A stretch of DNA of 13,520 nt, from positions 1-13,520 of the forward strand of contig CABSXY010000031.1 in NCBI GenBank assembly GCA_902481695.1, in the 5' to 3' direction. The notes under the pieces were generated by a model that had not been told where the DNA came from, searched no databases, and saw nothing but the letters and a program-made list of their open reading frames with translations. Below, one piece after another: positions 6,357 through 12,878 of the stretch. The translations under genes were made by a program, and so were the position numbers. Positions within the stretch are counted from its first letter, which is position 1, and each line of letters begins with the position of its first letter. This stretch comes from an uncultured Haemophilus sp. Its GTDB lineage: Bacteria; Pseudomonadota; Gammaproteobacteria; Enterobacterales; Pasteurellaceae.

Positions 6357-6926
6357 GTGAAAAAAATTATTTTTTTAAGCAGCATCATGTTATTGAATGC
6401 TTGTAGTTTATTTGGTTCATCACAATCAACTATTCCTGCTGAATTCGCACAAGCAGACTATCTCCTGTCTGATGCCAATGCAAAAACATGGGCTATCGCA
6501 AGTAAACAAGCTGAACAATGTATCTATCCAAATTTAACTCGCATTCAGCAACAACATTTTGCCAAAGAAGATAGCTATATTCATTCCCAATATGTCTTTT
6601 TCTATCCGTTAGAAAAAATCATTGGTGAAGACTATGTGAAAATGATTCAAAAAGATGAAAAATCAATGAATTACGCGACCTATCAATTTAAGAAGTTCCG
6701 CGCAGAAATTGGTGATGTCGATGCATTAGAGCCAAAAGCTTGCCAAATTTTACGTACTCAGGCAAAAGAAGACTTAGATGTCGTAAAAGGCCAATATGTA
6801 AATGGCATGGTAGATGAAACTAAAAATGATGATGGTACATTGAAGAAAACGGGTGATGGTATTGCCACCAATCAAAACAAATTCTTCTTTGATATTATTA
6901 AATGGGGTTCAGCCCTTCTTCTCTAA
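6357..6926 (+). CDS. Small predicted lipoprotein of unknown function
   Basis: A 189-residue protein starting at a GTG, supported by AAGGA 8 bases upstream and by the signal peptide beginning at that codon. Residues 1-15 are a short lipoprotein signal (KKIIFLSSIMLL) with lipobox LNAC, lipidated cysteine 16. The mature part is hydrophilic, with a helix-like, Lys/Gln-rich middle and only two further cysteines (about residues 42 and 128), which could pair. It ends in a hydrophobic WGSALLL. I do not recognise an enzymatic motif. From memory it resembles uncharacterised Pasteurellaceae lipoproteins that neighbour menB in H. influenzae (the HI0966/HI0967 area, possibly DUF5358); this is not verified. 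It is a single-gene unit with its own promoter and terminator. Confidence 0.85.
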   Translation: MKKIIFLSSIMLLNACSLFGSSQSTIPAEFAQADYLLSDANAKTWAIASKQAEQCIYPNLTRIQQQHFAKEDSYIHSQYVFFYPLEKIIGEDYVKMIQKDEKSMNYATYQFKKFRAEIGDVDALEPKACQILRTQAKEDLDVVKGQYVNGMVDETKNDDGTLKKTGDGIATNQNKFFFDIIKWGSALLL

Positions 6927-6960
6927 TTTTTATTATTTTATATAAATTTATATCTCACTC

Positions 6961-6988
6961 ACGGCGTAAATATTTTTACGCCGTTTTT
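6961..6988 (+). terminator. Rho-independent terminator of the small lipoprotein gene
   Basis: A perfect 10-bp stem (6961-6970 with 6975-6984) with a 4-base loop is followed by TTTTTATAT on the plus strand. It lies 34 bases after the stop codon. Confidence 0.9.
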
Positions 6989-7114
6989 ATATCTGAGAAA
7001 ACGGTTGCGATCAAAAAAAGCTTAAATTTTCAGTAAAAAAGCAAAATAGTCATTTAAATTAAAGCCATTTTCAGCTAGTCTAACAAGAATTAATTTTTAC
7101 AAGGAGAAAACATC

Positions 7115-8773
7115 ATGACAACGCTTTTTGATATTGCACAAAACTGGTTAAACCAAGATCCTGATGCAGAAACTCATGCAGAATTAACCGCACTTTTAAC
7201 GGCGGCGAAAAATGGTGATGAAAAAGCACAAGCAGAATTACAAGCTCGCTTTAGTGGCCGTTTACAATTTGGTACTGCGGGACTTCGTGGCCCATTACAA
7301 GCTGGCCCTATGGGAATGAACCGTGTATTAGTAGCACAAGCTGCGGGCGGTTTAGCGGATTATTTAAAAGATTACGACAAACAACCTTCTATCGTGATTG
7401 GTTATGATGGTCGTAAAAACTCTGATGTTTTTGCACGTGATACCGCTGAAATCATGGCAGGTGCAGGCGTGAAAGCTTATTTACTTCCACGTAAATTACC
7501 AACGCCAGTATTAGCTTATGCAATTCAATATTTTGATACCACTGCTGGTGTGATGGTGACAGCAAGCCACAACCCACCTGAAGATAACGGTTATAAAGTG
7601 TATTTGGGTAAAGCGAATGGCGGTGGCCAAATCGTTTCTCCTGCAGATAAAGATATCGCCGCATTAATCGACAAAGTGGCTGCAGGCAATGTAAAAGATT
7701 TACCACGTAGCCAAGATTATGTAGTGTTAGATGATGAAGTGGTTAACGCTTATATCGAAAAAACCGCTTCTCTTGCTAAAGAACCTCAAGCAGACATTAA
7801 CTACGTTTATACTGCAATGCACGGTGTAGGCTATGAAGTATTAAGCAAAACCTTAACCAAAGCAGGTCTTCCACAACCTCACATTGTGGCGGAGCAAGTA
7901 TGGCCAGATGGCACATTCCCAACGGTAAACTTCCCTAACCCGGAAGAAAAAGGTGCATTAGATTTAGCTATTAAAGTGGCAAAAGAAAACAATGCTGAAT
8001 TCATTATTGCGAATGACCCAGATGCAGACCGCTTGGCAGTGGCTGTTCCAGATGCACAAGGTAACTGGAAACCTTTACACGGTAACGTAGTAGGTTGTTT
8101 CTTAGGTTGGTATTTAGCAAAACAATACCATGCCAAAGGTGAGAAAGGCGTATTAGCGTGTTCTTTAGTGTCTTCTCCAGCGCTTGCTGAAATTGCGAAA
8201 AAATACGGCTTCCAATCAGAAGAAACCTTAACCGGTTTCAAATACATCGGTAAAGTTCAAGGCTTATTATTCGGTTTCGAAGAAGCGCTTGGTTACTTAG
8301 TTGACCCTGATAAAGTACGCGATAAAGATGGTATTTCAGCGGCGGTCGTGTTCTTAGATTTAGTGCGTCACTTAAAAGCACAAGGTAAAACCTTAGCGGA
8401 TTACGCCAATGACTTCACGCAAGAATTCGGTGCTTATGTAAGTGGTCAAATTTCTATTCGTGTAAGCGATTTATCTGAAATTGGTAAATTAATGGCCGCA
8501 CTTCGTAACACGCCTCCAGCTGAAGTAGGTGGTGTTAAAGTGGCACAATTCATCGACCACACTAAAACTGATCGTCAAAGCGACATCCTTGTATTCGTAT
8601 TAGAAAACGGTAGCCGCTTAATCGTTCGTCCATCTGGTACTGAACCGAAAATCAAGTTCTATCTTGATGCGCGCGGTAAAGATCCAAAAGATGCAGATCA
8701 CGTTTTAGCACAATTTGATGAAGGCGTTCGTCAAATCCTTCGTCAAGATGCTTACGGCAAACAAGATTGCTAA
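7115..8773 (+). CDS. Phospho-sugar mutase (phosphoglucomutase/phosphomannomutase, PGM2-like)
   Basis: A 552-residue alpha-D-phosphohexomutase that interconverts hexose 1- and 6-phosphates in the cytosol, feeding UDP-glucose and lipooligosaccharide sugars. The four expected domains are represented by FGTAGLRG (52-59), the phosphoserine loop TASHNPPEDNGYK with S151, the metal loop DPDADR (D301, D303, D305), the sugar-recognition loop GFEEALGY (387-394) and the phosphate-binding RPSGTEPK (505-512). Length and sequence style fit the PGM2-like group rather than the E. coli Pgm group. The H. influenzae orthologue (HI0740, from memory) has been called pgmB or a phosphomannomutase; substrate preference cannot be read from sequence. 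AAGGAG precedes the ATG. It is monocistronic, between two terminators. Its 188-base upstream gap shows no convincing promoter beyond AT-rich sequence. Confidence 0.95.
   Translation: MTTLFDIAQNWLNQDPDAETHAELTALLTAAKNGDEKAQAELQARFSGRLQFGTAGLRGPLQAGPMGMNRVLVAQAAGGLADYLKDYDKQPSIVIGYDGRKNSDVFARDTAEIMAGAGVKAYLLPRKLPTPVLAYAIQYFDTTAGVMVTASHNPPEDNGYKVYLGKANGGGQIVSPADKDIAALIDKVAAGNVKDLPRSQDYVVLDDEVVNAYIEKTASLAKEPQADINYVYTAMHGVGYEVLSKTLTKAGLPQPHIVAEQVWPDGTFPTVNFPNPEEKGALDLAIKVAKENNAEFIIANDPDADRLAVAVPDAQGNWKPLHGNVVGCFLGWYLAKQYHAKGEKGVLACSLVSSPALAEIAKKYGFQSEETLTGFKYIGKVQGLLFGFEEALGYLVDPDKVRDKDGISAAVVFLDLVRHLKAQGKTLADYANDFTQEFGAYVSGQISIRVSDLSEIGKLMAALRNTPPAEVGGVKVAQFIDHTKTDRQSDILVFVLENGSRLIVRPSGTEPKIKFYLDARGKDPKDADHVLAQFDEGVRQILRQDAYGKQDC
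7187..7195 (-). repeat. Uptake signal sequence inside the phospho-sugar mutase gene
   Basis: ACCGCACTT, a perfect reverse-orientation Haemophilus-type uptake signal, read in frame as Thr-Ala-Leu near codon 25. Confidence 0.85.
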
Positions 8774-8796
8774 TTGAGCAAACTATTAAATAATAA

Positions 8797-8825
8797 AAAA
8801 CGCTAGGTTTGATGCCTAGCGTTTT
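8797..8825. terminator. Bidirectional terminator between the mutase gene and murQ
   Basis: A perfect 11-bp stem (8797-8807 with 8815-8825) with a 7-base loop. T-runs follow on both strands (GTTTTATTTTT on plus, GTTTTTTATTA on minus). It sits between two convergent genes, 23 bases after the mutase stop codon and 8 bases beyond the end of murQ. Confidence 0.92.
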
Positions 8826-8833
8826 ATTTTTGC

Positions 8834-9742
8834 TTATTTTAATGCAAGTTGTAACTTGCCCTGATTCTTTTCTAACAAAGCCTCAGCTTGTGGGCGTTCT
8901 AGCCCGCTTAGAATCATCATAATCGCCAATTTCGCATTTTGCTCAGCCAATTTTAATGTGTCTTCAGCAACAGTTTTATCGCAATCCGTGGCTTGCATGA
9001 CGATGCGAATGGCACGAGCCTTCAGCTTTTCATTGCTTGCCTGCACATCCACCATTAAGTTTTGATAGCATTTGCCCATTAAGATCATAGAAGCCGTAGT
9101 AAGCATATTCAGTACTAATTTTTGAGCGGTACCCGATTTTAAACGGCTTGAACCAGTCAGTACTTCTGGCCCCACTACCGTATCAATGGCAATATCCACA
9201 ATATTCGCCATCGCTGAATTCGGATTACTTGCAATCGAAACGGTCACTGAACCTAAACTTTTCGCATATTCCAATGCACCGATCACATAAGGTGTTCGGC
9301 CACTGGCTGCAATACCCACTAATACATCTTTTGAGGAAAATTGAATGGTTTGTAAGTCAACCACGGCTTGTGCTTTACTGTCTTCCGCACCTTCAATTGG
9401 ATGACGCAATGCGCGCTCGCCGCCTGCAATAATACCTTTCACCATTTCAGGTGACACGCCAAATGTTGGCGGGCATTCAGAAGCATCGAGTACGCCTAAT
9501 CGACCACTGGTTCCCGCACCAATATAGACTAATCGACCGCCTTGTTGAAATGCAGCAACAATACATTCGACCGCTTGGGCAATTTGAGGTAAACATTTTT
9601 CAATTGCCAAAGACACTTGCTTATCTTCCTCATTCATTAACTGCACAATTTCCAATGCAGACAAGCTATCCACATGCATGGAATTGGGATTCCGTTGTTC
9701 AGTAATTAAAGTTGAAAGGGTTTGTAATAAATTCTCTGCCAT
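8834..9742 (-). CDS. murQ: N-acetylmuramic acid 6-phosphate etherase
   Basis: A 302-residue cytosolic lyase that cleaves the lactyl ether of MurNAc-6-phosphate to GlcNAc-6-phosphate and D-lactate during cell-wall recycling. The N-terminal TEQRNPNS and the SIS domain (about 55-215) with IGAGTSGRLGVLDASECPPTF (74-94) are diagnostic. E89 and E120 correspond to the catalytic glutamates described for the H. influenzae enzyme. SGRTPYV and a Gly/Ser loop near STAQK contribute to phosphate binding. The C-terminal helical part resembles a small UBA-like bundle. Length is normal for the family. It starts three bases after the anmK stop codon, with its AAGGAA ribosome site lying in the last anmK codons, so it is tightly coupled to the preceding enzyme of the pathway. 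Confidence 0.98.
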   Translation of the reverse strand: MAENLLQTLSTLITEQRNPNSMHVDSLSALEIVQLMNEEDKQVSLAIEKCLPQIAQAVECIVAAFQQGGRLVYIGAGTSGRLGVLDASECPPTFGVSPEMVKGIIAGGERALRHPIEGAEDSKAQAVVDLQTIQFSSKDVLVGIAASGRTPYVIGALEYAKSLGSVTVSIASNPNSAMANIVDIAIDTVVGPEVLTGSSRLKSGTAQKLVLNMLTTASMILMGKCYQNLMVDVQASNEKLKARAIRIVMQATDCDKTVAEDTLKLAEQNAKLAIMMILSGLERPQAEALLEKNQGKLQLALK

Positions 9743-9745
9743 GGT

Positions 9746-10864
9746 TTATTCCTTTGGAAAAATTGCCCCTAAGCTAACCGCACTTGTGGCGCCCGTCACA
9801 CTCGGCAAATTAGCGGGTAAATTATGCATACGACGATAGGCCAACCAAGCAAAAGCTGCCGCTTCCACATAATCGATATCAAGTTCTAATTCAGTCGTCA
9901 GTTGAATACGCCAAGTTGGCAATGCCTGTTTTAAGCCATTCATGATCGCCTGATTTTTAGCGCCGCCACCGCAAATCAGTAATCGACATGGTAATGTCGT
10001 CTGAATATTGTTAAGGGCTAAAACAATACTTTGCACGGTAAATTCTGCCAACGTAGCTTGCACATCTTGTGGTAAAAGTGCGGTCGTTTTGCCTGCTATT
10101 TTTTGAATTTTATTCTCTAGCCAAGCCAAATTAAATAATTCACGCCCTGTGCTTTTCGGTGGTGGAAGCTGAAAGAAATCTTCATCTAATAATGCCGCTA
10201 ACAAATCTGAATTCACTTGACCTGAAGCCGCCCATTCACCATTTTTGTCGTAAGCTTTGCCTTGATGTTTTTCGATCCATTGGTCGAGCAAGGTATTACC
10301 GGTTCCTGTATCAAATCCAATGACAGGCTGTTCGGGTATCAATAAGGATACATTACTAATACCGCCAATATTAAGCACCACCGTTGCCCAGTTAGGGTCA
10401 AAAAATACCGCTTGATGAAAAGCGGGTACTAAAGGCGCCCCTTGTCCACCAAACGCCATATCTTTACGGCGCAAATCACCAACAACCGTAATACCTGTTT
10501 TAGCGGCTAATAAATTCATATCACCGATTTGCATGGTAAACGGAAATTGACCTTTTGGGGAATGCCACACTGTTTGGCCATGGCAGCCAATGGCTTCAAT
10601 CTGCTCTGGCTTTAGCTGGTGTTTACGTAAAAAGGCATTGACGCAATCGGCATAAAGTAAACCAAATTGATGATCAAGTTCACCCAATGCTTGTAACGAC
10701 GTTTCACCCGATTGAATAAGTGCGGTCACTTTTTCACGTAAATTTGCCGGCATCGGCGTAAAATCAGCCGCAATTAATTTGGTTTGATTAGATTGGATGT
10801 CAGTAAGCGCAATGTCCACCCCGTCAAGGCTGGTGCCGGACATAATGCCAAGATAATAAGTCAT
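9746..10864 (-). CDS. anmK: Anhydro-N-acetylmuramic acid kinase
   Basis: A 372-residue ATP-dependent kinase of the ASKHA fold. It opens the 1,6-anhydro ring of anhMurNAc and phosphorylates it to MurNAc-6-phosphate, the substrate of MurQ encoded next. Signatures are LGIMSGTSLDGVD (5-17), GCHGQTVWH (93-101), GDLRRKDMAFGGQGAPLVP (129-147), LNIGGISN (164-171) and GFDTGTGN (183-190) carrying the presumed catalytic D185. E. coli has GPGN where this protein has GTGN. The open frame reaches three codons further up to a TTG at 10873, but the ATG at 10864 fits family starts better; the ribosome site (GAAG, close to the ATG) is weak, which leaves slight doubt about the start. Two perfect uptake signals lie within the gene and a third near its 3' end. 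Confidence 0.97.
   Translation of the reverse strand: MTYYLGIMSGTSLDGVDIALTDIQSNQTKLIAADFTPMPANLREKVTALIQSGETSLQALGELDHQFGLLYADCVNAFLRKHQLKPEQIEAIGCHGQTVWHSPKGQFPFTMQIGDMNLLAAKTGITVVGDLRRKDMAFGGQGAPLVPAFHQAVFFDPNWATVVLNIGGISNVSLLIPEQPVIGFDTGTGNTLLDQWIEKHQGKAYDKNGEWAASGQVNSDLLAALLDEDFFQLPPPKSTGRELFNLAWLENKIQKIAGKTTALLPQDVQATLAEFTVQSIVLALNNIQTTLPCRLLICGGGAKNQAIMNGLKQALPTWRIQLTTELELDIDYVEAAAFAWLAYRRMHNLPANLPSVTGATSAVSLGAIFPKE
9777..9785 (-). repeat. Uptake signal sequence near the 3' end of anmK
   Basis: ACCGCACTT on the plus strand, a perfect 9-base core. In the anmK reading direction it is AAGTGCGGT and contributes to Thr-Ser-Ala-Val. Confidence 0.85.
10076..10084 (+). repeat. Uptake signal sequence in anmK (first of two internal copies)
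   Basis: AAGTGCGGT, perfect 9-base core. In anmK it is read in the other orientation as Thr-Thr-Ala-Leu-Leu. Confidence 0.85.
10718..10726 (+). repeat. Uptake signal sequence in anmK (second internal copy)
   Basis: AAGTGCGGT, perfect 9-base core, encoding Val-Thr-Ala-Leu-Ile in the anmK frame (about residues 46-50). Confidence 0.85.
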
Positions 10865-10890
10865 AGTCTTCAATTCGTGAGTTTTTCAGA

Positions 10891-10896
10891 ATTATA
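10891..10896 (-). promoter_or_regulatory. Candidate -10 box for anmK-murQ
   Basis: A perfect TATAAT in CCGCTATAATTCTG on the minus strand, 26 bases before the anmK ATG and downstream of the ygfZ terminator. The -35 region is only a T-rich stretch. Confidence 0.5.
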
Positions 10897-10906
10897 GCGG
10901 ATTTTA

Positions 10907-10943
10907 AAAAAATAAAAACAGAGCGAACACTGTCGTTCTCTCT
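10907..10943 (-). terminator. Rho-independent terminator of yicC-ygfZ
   Basis: A 9-position stem (10920-10928 with 10935-10943) with one mismatch and a 6-base loop is followed on the minus strand by GTTTTTATTTTTTT. It separates ygfZ from the anmK promoter. Confidence 0.75.
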
Positions 10944-10990
10944 TTTCATCATGGATGACTCTTATAAGTCGTCAATGACTAAATCGTTTT

Positions 10991-11830
10991 TTAACTATTG
11001 ATGGAATAAGGTAATGGTTCAATTTTCAGAAGGGTTCCATCTTCTGGCAAACAGAAATGCGTGCCTTCCTCTAAATCGTTATTCATCACGACTTGCAACC
11101 ATAAAATGCCGTCAAAATTGACCGCACTGACGATTGTGCCGGTTTTACGCCAAGCCGTTTCTAACTGCATTTCTATTTCACTGCCGATTTTCGGTGTAAC
11201 CGTTGCCTCCCCCGAAAGCACATACATCGCACGTTTATTGGCGCCACGATATTTGGCTCGCGCGATAGTTTCTTGCCCGATATAACAGCCTTTAGTAAAA
11301 GAAATCGCTTGTTCAATCGCTTGTAGATTTAATGCCTGCGGGATAAATTCATTTTGCGTTTCCGCACTCAAGCTTGGTAAGCCCGCTTGAATATCCGCAC
11401 AAAGCCATTGTTTTTCATCACCATTAAAGGTGACATCTAACGGTGTTGGATTGATCAAAATTGCACGATCTTCATCAATATCTAATTCAATCTGCGCGTG
11501 AATTCGACTGCACTTTTCACCAATCAAGCCGACAATTTGCCAATCCAACACTTGAAAAGTGACTTTTGAAAACACCGCATATTTTTTCAAATGATCGAGT
11601 GGAGCCAATAAAGCTTTCGGCATTAAAATCAAAAACTGCTCTGCTGAAAGCTTAATTAAGCGGAATAACGAATTCATTTTGCCTTTAGGATCGCAATGGG
11701 CTGTAAGCGTTGAAGTACCAGCTGCTAAATGCACCACATCACAAGTTAATTGACCTTGCAGATATTTCTCCGCATCGACGCCAGCCACTTCCACCAAATC
11801 ATAGTGGTTTAATGAAATAAATGTTGCCAT
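10991..11830 (-). CDS. ygfZ: YgfZ/GcvT-domain folate-binding protein (tRNA modification, Fe-S maintenance)
   Basis: A 279-residue cytosolic protein of the YgfZ/IBA57 family, which binds tetrahydrofolate and supports repair or assembly of certain Fe-S enzymes, including the tRNA methylthiotransferase MiaB. The diagnostic motif KGCYIGQE is at 180-187, with the essential cysteine at 182, followed by RAKYRG. The N-terminal GcvT-like part carries YLQGQLTCDV (23-32) and DPKGKMNSLFRL (47-58). It is shorter than E. coli YgfZ (326), mainly through compact N- and C-terminal regions. It follows yicC by 8 bases, with an AGGAAA ribosome site overlapping the yicC stop, so the two form an operon. Its exact biochemical reaction remains unsettled in the family. 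Confidence 0.93.
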   Translation of the reverse strand: MATFISLNHYDLVEVAGVDAEKYLQGQLTCDVVHLAAGTSTLTAHCDPKGKMNSLFRLIKLSAEQFLILMPKALLAPLDHLKKYAVFSKVTFQVLDWQIVGLIGEKCSRIHAQIELDIDEDRAILINPTPLDVTFNGDEKQWLCADIQAGLPSLSAETQNEFIPQALNLQAIEQAISFTKGCYIGQETIARAKYRGANKRAMYVLSGEATVTPKIGSEIEMQLETAWRKTGTIVSAVNFDGILWLQVVMNNDLEEGTHFCLPEDGTLLKIEPLPYSINS

Positions 11831-11838
11831 GATTTTTC

Positions 11839-12702
11839 CTATTCAAGGTTTTGAATTTGCTCACGCATTTGTTCGATTAATACTTTTAATTCCACGGCGG
11901 AAGCGGTGATATCAGCATTAATGGATTTTGATGCCAACGTGTTAGATTCACGATTAAGCTCTTGCATCATAAAATCCAGTTTACGGCCCACTGCCCCACC
12001 TTTTTTCAGGATGTTGTTGGTTTCTTTCACGTGCATTTGCAGACGATCTAATTCTTCCGCCACGTCCACACGTTGCGCCAGTAAAATCATTTCTTGTTCG
12101 ACTCGTTGTGGATCGAGTTGAATCTTCGCTTCTTCAAAACGTTGCAATAAACGCTCACGCTGCCATTGTAAAACCGCCGGCATTTGTGACCGCACTTTTT
12201 CAGCTTCTACAGTAATACCATCAAGACGCTGTTGAATAATGGCTTGCAATTTTTCACCTTCACGTCCACGCATTGCAATAAATTCCACCAACAATTCATC
12301 AAAAGCTGTCAACAAATCTTGACTGATAGCATCTAAATCTTGCTCAGCCGCTTCCACCACGCCGGGATAACGCAATACATCCGTTAAATTGATTTCGCCC
12401 TCGCCAGCTTGCGACTTAATCCATTGTAAAGATTGGATAACTTGATTCGCTAATTCTTTATTTAAATTGAGCTCAGCCGCTGCTTGTTTTTTGCTATCAA
12501 TACGCAATGAACATTCAATTTTACCGCGAGTAAGATTTTGACGAAGTTTCTCACGCAAAGCATTTTCCAAGCCACGGAATTGCTCTGGCAAGCGGAAAAA
12601 GTTTTCCAAATAACGTTGGTTAACCGAACGAATTTCCCAAACTGCATCGCCCCAATCCTTCTTGATTTCAAGGCGTGCAAAGGCTGTCATACTATAAATC
12701 AT
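11839..12702 (-). CDS. yicC: YicC/YloC family endoribonuclease
   Basis: A 287-residue protein, the same length as E. coli YicC, starting MIYSMTAFARLEIKKDWG like the family. The N-terminal YicC domain covers about residues 1-155 and includes WEIRSVNQRYLE (22-33) and RLPEQFR (37-43). The C-terminal DUF1732 domain covers about 205-287 and includes HVKETNNIL and GRKLDFMMQELNRESNT (239-255), the most conserved block. Family members have been reported to be metal-dependent endoribonucleases affecting small-RNA turnover; the function here is inferred from that. AGGAG is well placed before the ATG. It is first gene of a yicC-ygfZ operon. A perfect uptake signal lies within it at 12189-12197. Confidence 0.96.
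   Translation of the reverse strand: MIYSMTAFARLEIKKDWGDAVWEIRSVNQRYLENFFRLPEQFRGLENALREKLRQNLTRGKIECSLRIDSKKQAAAELNLNKELANQVIQSLQWIKSQAGEGEINLTDVLRYPGVVEAAEQDLDAISQDLLTAFDELLVEFIAMRGREGEKLQAIIQQRLDGITVEAEKVRSQMPAVLQWQRERLLQRFEEAKIQLDPQRVEQEMILLAQRVDVAEELDRLQMHVKETNNILKKGGAVGRKLDFMMQELNRESNTLASKSINADITASAVELKVLIEQMREQIQNLE
12189..12197 (-). repeat. Uptake signal sequence in yicC
   Basis: ACCGCACTT on the plus strand, perfect core. In yicC it reads AAGTGCGGT and encodes Lys-Val-Arg-Ser. Confidence 0.85.
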
Positions 12703-12748
12703 AAGCGCTCTCCTACTATTGTCTCTTGTCTTAATTGATTTGCCGGCT

Positions 12749-12777
12749 ATTTTATCGGGAAAGTGCGGTCATTTCTA
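12749..12777 (-). promoter_or_regulatory. Candidate yicC-ygfZ promoter with an uptake signal in its spacer
   Basis: On the minus strand, TAGAAA (12772-12777) and TAAAAT (12749-12754) are 17 bases apart. The spacer contains the perfect uptake signal 12761-12769. It points away from the tyrP promoter, and the start would be about 40 bases before the yicC ATG. Confidence 0.4.
12761..12769 (+). repeat. Intergenic uptake signal between yicC and tyrP
   Basis: AAGTGCGGT followed by CATTT, a perfect core with a typical downstream extension. Confidence 0.85.
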
Positions 12778-12800
12778 CCGTACATTTTGTAGAAGAATTT

Positions 12801-12839
12801 TGTTTTCCCTACTTTACACACTGTAAAGATTAAAATACA
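12801..12839 (+). promoter_or_regulatory. Two adjacent TyrR-box-like operators before tyrP
   Basis: The TyrR consensus is TGTAAA-N6-TTTACA, with an invariant G and C 14 bases apart. Box 1 (12801-12818) is TGTTTT-CCCTAC-TTTACA, 9 of 12 matches. Box 2 (12822-12839) is TGTAAA-GATTAA-AATACA, 10 of 12 matches. Both keep the invariant G and C, and only 3 bases separate them. Box 1 covers the -35 and box 2 the spacer and part of the -10, consistent with repression by TyrR. Confidence 0.65.
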
Positions 12840-12841
12840 AT
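12813..12841 (+). promoter_or_regulatory. tyrP promoter
   Basis: TTTACA (12813-12818) and TACAAT (12836-12841) are separated by 17 bases. The start is predicted near 12848, giving a leader of about 31 bases ending in an AAAGGAAA ribosome site. Confidence 0.7.
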
Positions 12842-12878
12842 CATCGTAAATTTATTATTACAATTAAAGGAAAGTAAA

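Noticed and set aside
6360..6376. A7 and T7 runs at the start of the small lipoprotein gene, considered as a phase-variable tract.
   Set aside because: Seven-base runs are short and common in this AT-rich genome. They encode ordinary Lys and Phe codons of a signal peptide.
10944..10990. Partly palindromic stretch around GACTCTTATAAGTCGTC after ygfZ.
   Set aside because: The pairing is imperfect and has no T-run; the better terminator lies just downstream at 10907-10943.
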